A stretch of DNA of 64,000 bases, taken from Datnioides undecimradiatus. Taxonomy: Eukaryota; Chordata; Actinopteri; Lobotiformes; Datnioididae. Under the pieces are notes generated by a model. The model saw only the letters and a program-made list of their open reading frames with translations, ran no database searches and had not been told where the DNA came from. Location of the stretch: contig WARS01000046.1 of NCBI GenBank assembly GCA_008933995.1, positions 1,674,001 to 1,738,000 of the forward strand, in the 5' to 3' direction. Position numbers and translations under genes: made by a program. This document shows, in pieces, positions 11,981 through 24,334 of this stretch (the first letter of the stretch is position 1; every line of letters starts with the position of its first letter).

Positions 11981-14900
11981 TCAACAAAGAAGACTTTCAT
12001 GGATCCTTTTGACAATCTTTGTCAGCATGTTCTGGCCTGGACCGAACGATGCCACGATCTCTTCAATCTGTTGGATCCTGCAAACACATGAAATATATTA
12101 AGTCTTCTCTGGGCTCTAGTGGTCAAGATTATTTTTTAAATAGAAGGTCTTAAGTTTGTATTGGAGTCAAACTTACGTTGTGCTTCCAATCATGTTTCTG
12201 AAGCTCTGCAGCTGAAGGTCACAGAGGTGGTTGGTCAAACTGACGGAGAAGATCACCTCAAATTTGGAAAATTTCTTGAGGCTGCTGAAAACAATCTGAA
12301 CTCTGGGGGAAGAAAGGAGGAACACATTTCATATAAAGGTTTTTAAAGACTTTAAAAGACTAATTTTCAGGATGTGATTATAGGTACATACTTAAAGTCA
12401 AAATAAATGTTACATTGCCTGGAGAGCTGAATTACTCCTAATCAGGGAAACAGCACCTCAGTACTTTAACTTTTATCAACATAAGCTTATGATAGTATAA
12501 CATGTTCAAACCCTCATCTTAATTAACCTAATGCTAAATGAATTACACAGTTAAAGGTGTGTTAAAAGCACTAGTCGTCTTCAGTGGGTTTGTGAGCTCT
12601 TACTGAGTGTCCGCACAGCTGATGTCGAGAATGTCGAGCCTTAGGGCCCCCCACATTTTCAGCCGACGCAGCTCCTCTCCCAGCAGACGACAGCGACTCA
12701 CCACAAGCCCCACATCATGGAGCAGCTACACGTGACAGGAAACATGACACCACAAGTTAAAGTCTCAGCGTAACCAAGTAAAATTCACAGAACACAGATA
12801 AATAAAAGACAATAACAGCAGAACATGCAGCTGGACATGTGTCTGTGTCTCAGCAGCCAAACAAATGTCCCTTCACACCAACCTTTGGAATATATCTGCT
12901 CGTTGGATACTTCTCCACCCAGGCAGCTTCTCCTTCGATGTACTGAGAGAGCAGCTTGTGAACAAGGCAGGCATGGCCCTGCGACTTCTCAACTAGTTGG
13001 GAAACAAAATGTTGTTGTAATGATGTCGTTAGTTGTTTGAACAAATGAACCAGTAACAAGAAGAAAGACACGGTATGTGCACTCATTATAAAGGACTCAC
13101 AAATATTGAGAAACTAGATTAAGTATCTGACATGGAAAGTATTTAAATAACAGGTGAGTAAATGAGCAACTCACTTTAACTCAAACACAATATGCTCAAC
13201 ACGGATTCTGACAATCTACCTTATAGCAAAGAGACACATGCAAAGAGACACATGCAAAGAGACACATGTGACAATAAACTAATTAGTTTTCTTTTTACCG
13301 TCAAATTGATGACTGAATGTGATGTGTGATATTTTCCTCTCGGACCGATCATCGCCATCATTTCCTTGAAAAAAACGTAAAAAGGAACACTGCAGTAAAG
13401 GAAAAAGCGGTAGCAGCATGTTTACTGTTAAATGAAAAACTCCCTGGTGTCTATTGAAGAAAAGCAAAAACACTTACCTTTAAGTTTTTCAAACACAAGC
13501 TCCACGTGGAGGGTCCCATAGAGAAAAGTGTAAACCGTGCGGTTGTCTGTCTTCTCTCCAAGCTTCCATTCATTCACCCTGAGGTAAGAAATGCAGAAAA
13601 AGGTAAATATCTTTGTGTACAGAAGTTACTTGATGTTAAAACTACCCACGAAGAGCAGAAACTGACATGTGCAGCACTGTGATGTGGCGCTCAAGGTTCC
13701 TTGTCTCGGCTTTCAGCCTGTTCAGTTTGTTTGAATTTTGCTTCTTCTGCAGCTCCAGTTCGGATATTTGTCTGCAGCACGAACAAAGCAGAGAATAAAT
13801 TAAACCTTTTTTCTATATTTATAGTATACAAAATGTGAAAAAAGGTGCATATAATACGCTCAACACACCGCTCGTTATCTGCCAACGCCTCAGTGACTTT
13901 CTGCATTTCTGTAAAAGCAAACAAAAACCCAATAACTTATTCAAACAAACAAATAAACATAAAAAGTGAAGTAAACAGTGACGCGGCACTGTGAGCTACC
14001 TTCTTGACGTGACTTCAGACCTGATGCATCTTTGAAGCCCTTTTCTTCAACTGCAGCAAGTTCTAGAGGAAAGAAAAACAGATGAAGGTAACAACTGTTT
14101 CAGCTTCTGTTCTGCGTCTAACCTCTAAATTATTATTCCCTCCGAGCAGAGAAGGAGGCATTATGAGCCGGACCGCCATGAGTCACAGCAGCCATACCTG
14201 TTTCTAACTGACCGATACAGTCATCCAAAGTTTGTATCATCTCATCTGCTTTCTCGATCGTTCCTCTCAACCTCTGTTGCTCCTCCTGAACAGAAGAAGG
14301 ACATCCATAGTCTTCATGCTCTCAAAAGATTTCTGATGTTCTAATGTTAATGTCTAATGTTGTGGGCTCTTACCAGATTAGCCCGCACAAGGTTGGAGTA
14401 CAACACCGCCTTCATTTCATGTGACTGCACTTTGCTCGTCTTTCTGAACAGGTTGTTTCTGCCTTTCAGTTTTGCGCCGAATGATTTGAGCTGTGAATTC
14501 AAACAAACACGGTGAGGGTTAGGAATAAGATCACGTGACCAACTGACCTTCTTCATACCTGCAAATACAGCGAGGGACATCAGCTAAAGCCAAAAAGTTA
14601 CATCCTTTTCAACAGAAAGAGAAAAGAATTATATTTACACCGTTCAAACTGATAATTATTACCTCATTCTCTGAAGAATTTCTCATTTCCTCCCACAAAC
14701 ATCTATTGACAATCTTCAGCGGTTTGTCTAGATCCCGCATTCGCACCTTCAACCTGAGAAGAGGACAAAACACTTTTGTCTTAATATCTGCATTTACAGC
14801 TGCAACACTGACACTTCTTTTTATCAGTGATTTGATGATGATACAAAGGCGATCAACCATTGACTTTATAATTTGAATCTTAGCTGCGTATGTGTTAAAC

Positions 14901-17900
14901 AATCTTAAGCGGCGTACCTCTCCACCTCCTCTGAGAGGTTCAGGACGTTTGTCTCATACACCAGCTGTTTAGGACGGTTGACATGCCGGTCTTTCAGCGA
15001 GTCCATCAGTGTGCGATCTGTGTCCGACAAAAGCTGCGAACACAAAACAAAAGTTGCGTCGCTGCGTTTTTCACTGTTCCTTTTTCAGATATCTCTCATA
15101 AATAAATCTGATATCTACGGAGATCGACTTACTCTGCCAGGAAGGACACTCTGCCGGGGATTATGAATGACAAAGTCTATGTTGAAGAGTTTGAAGAACT
15201 CTGACACTGTGATGGTGCCATCATCAAACTTCTGTAACCAAAACGTTGAGGGCAATAAATACCCAACATGAAAAAATATATAATTAAATGTATTAAATAT
15301 ATTAAATACATTTCAGAAAATACCCTCTGCATATCGTTGGCGTAGTCTTCAAGCTGGGATTCAAAGAGGCTTTGTCTGAAAGCTGAAAAAATAAAAACAA
15401 CGGAGTCTATGAACTGTGACAACTGTGTTGGGAAATCATAACAAAACATAAGGAACTAACTGGAAGCCAACGGTACTGTGTGAAGCCATAACAACTTACT
15501 GGATTCAAACGTCGCTTCACATCTGATGCTGGCTGTGTGACTGCTGTTGGAGTAATCTGTGGTCTGTGTGGTCACGCACGGAGCTGTGGTAATGTTAGCG
15601 TCACTCTCTGCAGCATGAGACTGTAATCCCTGTAAAGGAAAACCGTACGAAGAATCTCATAATAAAATAATTTTTAAAAATAGAAAAAATTAAACTTGAA
15701 TTTCAAACTTTGATGATAAAAATATGGCAAAATGGAAATGGACGGAAACAATAAGTAAATAAAAACTGTATTTCTAACTATAGAGTGAGTAAGTAAGTAT
15801 AAACCCACTTTTCTCTGGGGTTGAGGTAGATGAAGACCTCAGATTTGAGAATTAACTGCACTCTAGCTTTACCTACCATCTCAAAGTCCATAGCCGCCTC
15901 AATGGATGCCCTCTTTCTGTTCTCATCCTCCGTGTCATTTTCATCTACTGGCAAAGGTCTCTTTTGTCCTTGGACAGCACCAATAAAGTCCTCTTCAAAC
16001 ACGTCCTCCTCTAAAGGCCCGTCCACGTTGAACTCCTGGGAATCATTCGCCTTTTCAGTGGCTTTCTGAGGAGTTCTTGCGTCCAGGATTTCTGACATAT
16101 CTTCACAGCTAACAAGCTCTTCGTCATAAATGTCGCTCACGTCACCGTCGAAGTTGCTCAGTCGATTGGTAACGCTGACAGTGACTGTGCTTGTGTGCTC
16201 TACCACTGACTTCGCCTTCTTTGGATCATTGGGTTTGTTTCTTTGGGGGAGTTTCGGCTTGAAGCCTACAACTGAGAGTCTTGACATGAGTTTGTTGGTC
16301 TTCAAGTTGAAAGGAGTTGTAGTGGTGGTAGAGGCTTGCTCCCCTTCCAGAGGACACTGAGCTTGTGTGTTTTTCTCAGCGTCAACCAAACCCATTTCGA
16401 GTTCAGGCTCCATTACAGGTAGGGTTTTGGTTTTGTCTGTTGAGGTTTTGTCCTCGTTGTACTCTAGCTGAGGCAAAGGTGCTGTGCAGGTGTCCACGGC
16501 AACAGCGTCAGGAGCTGCATTTATCCTGTGGCTCAAACGCTTTAATTTTGAACGAAGATCGGCTAGACTCTTTCGTCTAGACTTTGTTGAAGGCAATGAG
16601 TCAACATCATCATCAACAGCGCTGGGTGAACAAGGTTGATTTCTTAGCTCAGGGTCCTTCTGGATGTCAGTTTCATTCGAGTTTGTGACTTCCACACCGT
16701 CACTGCTGGATGATCCCAACGCTGTGTTGCTCTGCTGTGAAGTCACCGTTGTTTTAGTCAGATGGTCAGAACTGCCCGAGGCCTGTGTGGGAGAAAGGCA
16801 CTGAGGTGGCTCATCTGTACATGTTAGTCCCAAAATGTGACCTGTTTGAGCTGCAGTCATATCGTTGACTGCTCCATCCTTTGGACGGCCAGTCATAGTT
16901 CTGTTTACTGGATTCTCCATGACAGCTGAAGCAAAGAACGGAGCTTCCTTTTCAGTATCGACATCAGGCCTCTTCCTTTCAAGCTGGTCCAGGATGACAT
17001 TCGTGTCAGCAGGTTCTTGAGTGGACGGTGCATCAGGAGCTGCTCCGGTGGTCGTGGTGTCAGCAGAGGGGCCACTTGTCGTAGACAGGGAGTTTTTGAA
17101 TCCTGCATGCAACGTGTGCGCTGATAAGGACCGGTTTCTGTGAGGACGACATGTCTCACTCTGCCTCTTCTTCACAGATGAAGGAAAACTTCTGTTTTCG
17201 CTGTTGGATAAACTCATATCTTGGTGTGAAGGAACTGAATCTGGTGCTGAACTGCTGGCAATGTTCACCGTGTGACTTTGTGTCACATCCATGGCTGCTT
17301 CATTTGCAGTGAACCTCACGGTCTTCTCTCCACAAGCAGGTAAAAAGGCCATTTTTTGTTCTGACTGTGGCTCAAAATCGGAAGCAATGTTTACAGTGTG
17401 ACTCCGTGTCACATCCATGCAGGCATTGTCAGCGGTGAATCTCACTGTTCTCTCTCTGCACTCATCTTCAGCATCAAAGATGGCCTGAGGGAGAGTCACG
17501 AGAGACTTGTCAACTTTTAAATGGCACTGAGTTAGCATCATCTTTTCATAATTAAAGCATTTAACATAAACGTATTATGAACTTATAAATCTGATATGGC
17601 GTCCTTGTTAGCAAACAATTTCCTGTCTACACATCTAACAAATATGGGACAGTATTTGTTTTGAATAGAAGTTTCTGGCAAACCAGTTCCAAAACTCACT
17701 CTCAGATTAGCTCCATTGGGTCTTTAGCTTTCTACACGCTTTACTATATAAACTGGGTTCAGCAGAGCTTTATTGTTGAAAACAGCTGCCTGTGGCGGCT
17801 TGAAATGAGGCTGATGAGTTCACAAGCTCTCATACAAAGTAACACTACAGAGTTATAAGCCATTAAAGCAAAACAATCACCCCAATTGGGTTAAACGCCT

Positions 17901-20900
17901 CTAAAGAGCTGAGGGTTTGTCACTGTGAACAACTTATATTACACATAAATAATTTAATACTAAAAGACAAATAGAGCAGATTTAACGATGTTTCAATACG
18001 TGACTGATTGTGTAAAAGGTCAGAATAAGCAAAGGTTTACACTCACCTGATGCCTTTGCACCTTTGCCTTTGAAGAAGCAGTCAGAGAGGTTTCTGTACC
18101 AAAAGCAGAGGTTGAAAGGTAATGAGCATTTCAAACTTAAAAACCAGCTTAAAACCACACTTAAAAATTGAACTGAAGCATCCAATGAACTTTTATTATT
18201 TCAACCATTAAATCCTATGTTTTCTGCCGCCTTGTTCCACATACTAAAACCAACAAATATTATATAAAGGGTTGTTCCAGGACACATAAAAGTTAAAACC
18301 TACTGTATGTCAAATGTTTTTGGATTCATTGTGCCCAAAGTCTCATTGTGAGTTGGGTTGGGTCTCAGTTTTTGGTCTACAGGTAAGTCAACAACATGGA
18401 AGATTTAGTATTTTCGTACCATCACGTTCAGACGATCCCAGCTGCTGCTGTCGTGAAGTCATATCTGCTTTTTTCAAATGTCCACTTTGGGGATACATGC
18501 CTTGTGTGGGACACTGAAGAGGATCCTCTGTGAACACTGAAAAGTGGCCTGTTTGAGCTTCTGTCATTTCCATGCTTACATCTTCTTCTGGACAGACTGT
18601 ACCTCCATTAGATGAATCTCCAATGTCAGAGTACCGTGTAGCTGTCGCTGTCATTCTTGCAAGATCAGGATTAACAGCGTGGCCACTTGGTTCCGAGAGG
18701 CTTGAATGCACATTATTAAATCCAGGATTCAAACCATGTGCAGATGAAGTTCTGCTTCTTGGCAGGCTGCATGTCTCACCATCTTGTTTCTTCCCAGGAA
18801 GAACTGAATCTGATATGAAATTACTGGCGATATTTACGGTGTGGCACTGGGTCATGTCTAGTGTTGCATCATTTGCAGTGAACCTCACTGTTTTCTCTCC
18901 ACATGTGGGTAAAAAGTCCAAATTCTGGTGCGACTGCAGTTCAAAATCAGAGGCTATGTTTACAGTGTGACTTCGTGTCACATCCATACAGGCATCATCT
19001 GCAGAAAACCTCACTGTTCTCTCTCTGCACTCATATTCAGCATCAAATTTGAACTGTAGAAGGAAAAAACAATGTAAGTGTGAGGTCAGAAAAGACACAA
19101 ATCTTGACCATTTTGGTATTAGATTCTTAATTCTGCATTGCTTGAATAATTTAGTGCCAGTTGGGATATATATATTTATGCATGCATATTTACTTTCTGC
19201 AAAAAATACATGCTTAAAAACTGAAGTAAGTGAATTTTAAATCTCACCTGCTGTCTTTGCATCTTTGTCTTTAATGATGGCTTCAGTGACGTTCCTGATG
19301 TGAACATAGGGAAATAAATAAAGAATGAATTGGCAAAAGCAATCAGACCATAATAGCCAAATGTAAAGAAATTACAGAAAGAACTGTTGTTTATTTAAAT
19401 AATACACTTTGGTTAATTTTCTGTTTCCTTCAAAAGTCCCACACATGATTATTTGGTCAACTTGTATGTAAAAAAAACAAAGTGCAAGGTTTTCAGCCTC
19501 CATACCTGTACTGTTTGATGATCCCAGTACTCCACCATTCCTTTGTCCGGAAGCCATTTCTGCTCTCTTCAGACTTTCACTGTGGGGGTACATGCCTTGT
19601 GTGGGGAGAAGGTGCTGAGCAGGCTCTTCTGTTCCTGTAGTAACTGAAAAGTGGCCTGTTTGAGCCTCTGTCATTTCCATGCTTACGTCTTCTTCTGGGC
19701 AGACATTAGATGAATCGCCAATGTTAGAGGACCGTGCAGCTGTAATTCCTACAAGTGCTAAATTAACACTGGGGCCGCTAAATCCAGGATTCAAACCATG
19801 TGCAGATGAAGATCTGCTTCTTGGCAGGCTGCATGTCTCACCATCTTGTTTCTTCCCAGGAAGAACTGAATCTGATATGAAATTACTGGCGATATTTACG
19901 GTGTGGCACTGGGTCATGTCTAGTGTTGCATCATTTGCAGTGAACCTCACTGTTTTCTCTCCACATGTGGGTAAAAAGTCCGAATTCTGGAGCAGCTGCA
20001 GTTCAAAATCAGCGGCATTGTGTGTGGGAACTGAATTTGATACTGAACTGCTGGAAATGTTCACTGTGTGACTTTGTGTCACATCCATACAGGCATCATC
20101 TGCAGAAAACCTCACGGTCTTCTCTCCGCAACCAGGTAAAAAGGCCAAACTTTGCTCTGACTGAAGCTTCAAATCAGTGGCAATGTTTACAGTGTGACTT
20201 CGTGTCACATCCATACAGGCATCATCTGCAGAAAACCTCACTGTTCTCTCCCTGCACTCATCTTCAGCATCAAATTTGAACTGTAAAGGAAAAAAAAAAA
20301 AATCACATGTAAGTATGCAGTCACGAAAAACATAAATTCTAATGTGGCATTTTGAATGAGCGTTACTCATTGCTACATTAGAATCACCATTAAGAAGCAT
20401 GCTACCATTCACTAAAACAAATAAATGAATGCCTCTGTGTTTGTTTCAGGTGGGTCGTTATATAACAACTCCTAATTTTTACAGAATTTTAAATGCATAA
20501 TATTTAGTGGAAAAACATTTTTAGTTAATTCAGCAAAACAAATTAAGAAAATAAATAAAAATAAAAAAAACTTAAAGTGGGATGAACTTTAAGGCTCACC
20601 TGATGTCTTTGCACATTTGTCTTTAAAGATGTCTTCAGCGAGGTTTCCATTCCTAATGTGGAGACGGTGCAAAATTAAAAAATGAATTAATCATTGACTC
20701 AAGTTCTCATTTTGTTTACTCGCACAATGGACTATTTGCTCAGAGCAGTCAAAAAAACTGTAAGGGGTACAGCCTCCATACCTGTAGTGTTAGATGATCC
20801 CGGTGTTTCACTGCTCTTCTTGTGGCGGTACATGTCTTGTGTGGGAAACAGACACTGAAAAGGATCATCTGAACCAGCGAGTCCTACAATGTGGGCTGTA

Positions 20901-23900
20901 TGAGCTTCGGTCATATCCATAGTCACATCGCCTCCACTAAATGACTTTTCATGGCTCCTGGTTTTATTTAGTGGTTGATTTTCTTTATCAGCATCAGTTT
21001 GAAGCTGGGAGAGGGAGCTGTATGTGGCAACAGATTCCTTAGATGATGCTGCAGCAGGAGGTTCGATTGTGGCAGTTGCAGGATTGCCACTGGGGCCACT
21101 TGTTTTAGACAGACTTGAAAGGAAGTCTTTAAATCCTCGATCCAAACCATTTGCTGATGAGCCGGGCGGACCGCACGTCTCAAGTCTTCTCCCCTCCAGA
21201 GAGGAAGTGCTGTCCATTTTTCCGAGCGTGCGATTTTGGCTTGGAGGAGCGAACGAACCGCAGGCCAGGTTTACAGTGTGACTCTGAGTCATGTCCATGA
21301 ACTCATCATCTGTACTGAATATGATTGTTTTCTCCCTGCATTTATCTTTCGTATCATGGTGGACCTGAAAAAGAAAACGTTATGAGGTGTAATTCAATAC
21401 TCACTAAAAATGTACTTTCATGTGTAATTGAAAGAGGTGTTCACATGCATAGACAGTCTGCTGGCATTTCCCAAAAACCTGCACGACTCTGTCTCTGTTA
21501 GGTTTGGATGATCAAGTCTGCAACACATCAGTCTCAACAGCCAGCCTCTGTCACCACTACTTCTTTGGTGCTGGTTGAGTGTGCACACACACACACGAGT
21601 CGTACCTCCCAGCACGGCATGAAGGATTATTTTCAGAATGAAACCTTCTATGTAAAATTAGTTTTAACACAAAAGTAAACTAATCTCTGACAAACTCACC
21701 TTTTGTCTTTGATGAGAGGCATGATGAGACGTATTCTTCAGGGCGGTCATATCTAAATTTAGAAATGTAAATGTAATAACATGCAGTTCATATTTAATTG
21801 TATATTATGACACTTCAGGAAACATGAGATGCCATGTATTAAGTCAAAGGGACTATGAGCCTATTGATGAATTAGTTACTTGATAGAAGAATCGTTACCT
21901 TTACGGTCGAGTGATGTCTGTGTTTTACTGCTTTGCTGTTGTTTGGTCGCCTCTGCTGTCTGTGACACTTTGCTGTCCTGCTGGGAGTACATTTCTTGCG
22001 TGGGGAAAAGACACTGAAAGGGGTCGTCGTCATCGTCAGTGAATCCCCGAATGCGACCCGTCTGAGTTTCAGTCATGTCCATGCTTAAATCATCTTTTGG
22101 ACAGAATGAACTCCCATAAGATGATTCATCAATCTTCCTGGAAGTATTTAGTACTGAAGCTGGACACTGATTTTCTTTATCCACGTCACATCTTTGTGCA
22201 TTATTCTGAACCAGGGAGCTGTTTGTTTCTTCAGGTGATGCTCCAGCAGGAAGTGATGTTCTAGTGATCACAGGATTAACGCTGGGGCCACTTGGTTTAA
22301 AGAGATTTGCAAGAAAGTTTTCAAATTCAGGATCCATGTTTCTCTTCTCCACACTTGAATCCATGCTTTTGCTACTTGCCATGTTCCCACTGTGACTCAA
22401 GGTCACACCTGTGGATCCCTCGTCTGCAGGGAACACTGTTTTCTCTCTGCTAGTGGGTAAAATGTCATAGTTCTGAAGGGAAATATCAGCAAGTAACTCA
22501 GAGTCATTGATAATATTAATAGTGTGACTGTGGGTCATGTCCACTAATGCATCATCTGTAGAAAACATCACAGTTTTCTCTCCAAAGTCAGCCCCACTAT
22601 CAAAGTTGACCTGGGAAAAAAAGGGTAGCTTTATGTTAATGAGCAGTCACTAAATAATAAATAATTTTTATGAGGCGTTATATGATAAATACAATTCTGA
22701 CAAAGCAGTTTACCAATTTGGTCACTGTGGCAGTGGCAAGAGATACAACATTGGTAAAACAGCTTAGCAATACAGAAAAGTGACTGACCATGTCCTTTTG
22801 TTGAGAAGCATGAAGAGGAGCATTCAACAGGGTTTCCATTCCTGAATTGGAAGACTTAAAATTAGTTAAGTAAATTTACACTGCAACAGACAATTGATGA
22901 GCACAATGTAACAGCTGTTTCAGGTTGAAAAATGAATATTCCTACCTGTAATTTGCCCATCTCTCCCATCTTCAGTGACTGCCACCTGGACCCTTATGGA
23001 AGAAAATAATACTTACGTCATCAGGACAGCACAAATGATGGGTTTTGTTTGACTGTAAATCTATGCTTTTCATCTGAATGGGTAGACCGTGACAGGCTTT
23101 AGTCGACTTACCTATTTTGTGTAGCTGCTGCTGCTGTGGAACAAAAACAAAAACAAACAAACAAACAAAAACAGGACAAATATTACAAAGCTGCCCCAAA
23201 AATGAATTAAGAAAAAAAATGATTCCAGTGACCGTGCATGGATCACACCCTCACCCACACATCTTTGAATTCTGCCTACATTTTGATTCCAACTATACAC
23301 GTGTAAAGTTTTATGACTGCATATTACAAAGATGTGACACCCCTGTGTTGACAAAATCCGTCCACAGATATATAAACACCAGCCAACGTATTCAAAACCT
23401 TCTGTATGTCAGCTCCTTTTACAGCAGGTGTCTCAAGGACATGACACACTCAAAAGGTGGAAACAATACCAGCATTGCTGTCATGGCTAATGTCGTACTT
23501 ACATACACGTTACATACTTACATGTTGTTATTATCTGCTGTAAGGGACTTCGGGCAGGAGAGGCACTTTTTACATCCCTGTAAAGATAAAATGTTTATTA
23601 GGTTGAGCTCATAGTGTCTTTGTAGAAAATTATGGTCAGACTTTTTTGGGTTTTGTCTCACTTTGAAAACAGGAGAACATCATTCGCAGGGGCAAAACTG
23701 ACTCTCCTTGAATTCCTCTTTTCCACTGGTTTGACAGACTCCACCTTGGTGAAATCAAAATTATATGTAAAGTAAAATATAAAACCGTAGACACTCAATT
23801 TTACTCTGAAACTAGAAATCATGATGGTTGAAATGTAATTTTAATAAAGGCAGATTCACCAAATTTATGTAAAAATCTCAAATCAAGCAATTCACTTACT

Positions 23901-24334
23901 GCATTTTCCTGTTGCTCTGGGTCAGGGTATCTGATTGATTTCCGTGGTGCTTTTAAAATCTGAAAATGATAAATATCAGACCACATGGTTCAGGCCAAAG
24001 ATTTCTTTAAAAAAATATGTATGTACACTTTGTCTGTAAAATTACTTGTAGCACTGACCGAAGAAATGCGCCGCTTGGAGAAGCCACTGTTTTCACTGTA
24101 GCAAAAAACATGAAACACAGGTTTCAGCGCAGGTGTGTGTGCGTATAGGATGTTTATTGTCATACACAATGCCAAAACTGTCATATCTAAAGTCCGTGTT
24201 CCCATAAGCAACGCAGGCCTTTAGATAGCGTGTAAACTGATGTTGTTGCGTTCATGCATTGAGCAACCATGGCTCCTTATTCTAGATAGCATAAATGTTA
24301 CTCACTCATTCTTGGCAGGATCCAGGGGCTCCAT
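11981..24334 (-). CDS. knl1: Kinetochore scaffold 1 (KNL1/CASC5/Spc105 homologue), complete, 33 coding exons
   Basis: KNL1 is the outer-kinetochore arm of the KMN network. It recruits PP1 and, when its MELT motifs are phosphorylated, BUB3-BUB1/BUBR1. Coding exons in transcript order: 24306-24334, 24059-24095, 23900-23959, 23662-23744, 23522-23577, 23112-23133, 22946-22992, 22789-22841, 21899-22610, 21700-21752, 20782-21364, 20600-20652, 19506-20280, 19248-19294, 18420-19053, 18047-18093, 15877-17484, 15500-15629, 15324-15382, 15133-15231, 14918-15033, 14663-14753, 14374-14490, 14198-14285, 14000-14062, 13869-13908, 13667-13771, 13478-13578, 13299-13364, 12883-12992, 12604-12725, 12177-12302, 11981-12077. 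The sum is 6,429 nt (2,142 residues plus stop) and all phases agree; human KNL1 is about 2,300. PP1 docking motifs are SSILK (residues 21-25) and RVSF (56-59). Residues about 152-1,340 carry about 15 MELT-like motifs, most followed by SHTVNI or TQTG. Residues about 1,640-1,935 look coiled-coil, and about 1,936-2,142 fit the tandem RWD domain that binds the MIS12 complex. Confidence 0.97.
13226..13267. repeat. 14-bp tandem repeat, three copies
   Basis: Three perfect head-to-tail copies of GCAAAGAGACACAT lie in a knl1 intron, between the exons at 13299-13364 and 12883-12992. It is a small minisatellite-like block with no evident function. Confidence 0.9.
18721..18928 (-). repeat. Near-identical knl1 tract, copy in cassette 4
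   Basis: This 208 bp tract matches 19783-19990 with only two mismatches (one in the 'gatgaag[t/a]tctg' word and one in 'aagtcc[a/g]aattc'). It encodes the TLDMTQCHTVNI MELT motif and the following Ser/Lys-rich linker. The identity includes synonymous sites, unlike the rest of these exons. Confidence 0.92.
19783..19990 (-). repeat. Near-identical knl1 tract, copy in cassette 3
   Basis: This is the partner of 18721-18928. Here the tract follows two additional MELT motifs (both CMDVT...SHTVNI), so cassette 3 has four MELT-like sites and cassette 4 has three. Confidence 0.92.
23138..23173. repeat. CAAA-type simple repeat
   Basis: A short (CAAA)n-like run lies in the polypyrimidine (minus-strand) side of the intron just upstream of the 22-bp knl1 exon at 23112-23133. 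On the transcript it reads as a (TTTG)n tract before that microexon. Confidence 0.75.

Larger units (their letters stand above)
15877..22841 (-). repeat. Fivefold two-exon cassette array encoding the KNL1 MELT region
   Basis: Five units each pair a 47-53 bp exon with a long exon: 22789-22841 + 21899-22610; 21700-21752 + 20782-21364; 20600-20652 + 19506-20280; 19248-19294 + 18420-19053; 18047-18093 + 15877-17484. Each short exon starts in phase 1 and ends in phase 0, and encodes a related 16-18 residue peptide, for example GMETLLNAPLHASQQKDM and GMETSLKTSLKTNVQRHQ. The first four long exons run from phase 0 to phase 1, so the unit is symmetric and can be copied without breaking frame. The fifth long exon ends in phase 0 and carries extra C-terminal sequence. 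Long exons open with an (E/R)KTVRF-type stretch, then MELT-SHT, and close with a D/E-P-x-Q...PTQ motif. Confidence 0.92.

Noticed and set aside
18572..20279. Plus-strand ORFs of 130-132 codons that resemble each other
   Set aside because: Their similarity comes from the duplicated knl1 exons read on the wrong strand; it is not a gene family.
15877..22841. Regularly spaced repeats that superficially suggest a CRISPR-like or satellite array
   Set aside because: The repeats are protein-coding MELT modules in spliced exons of a vertebrate gene.
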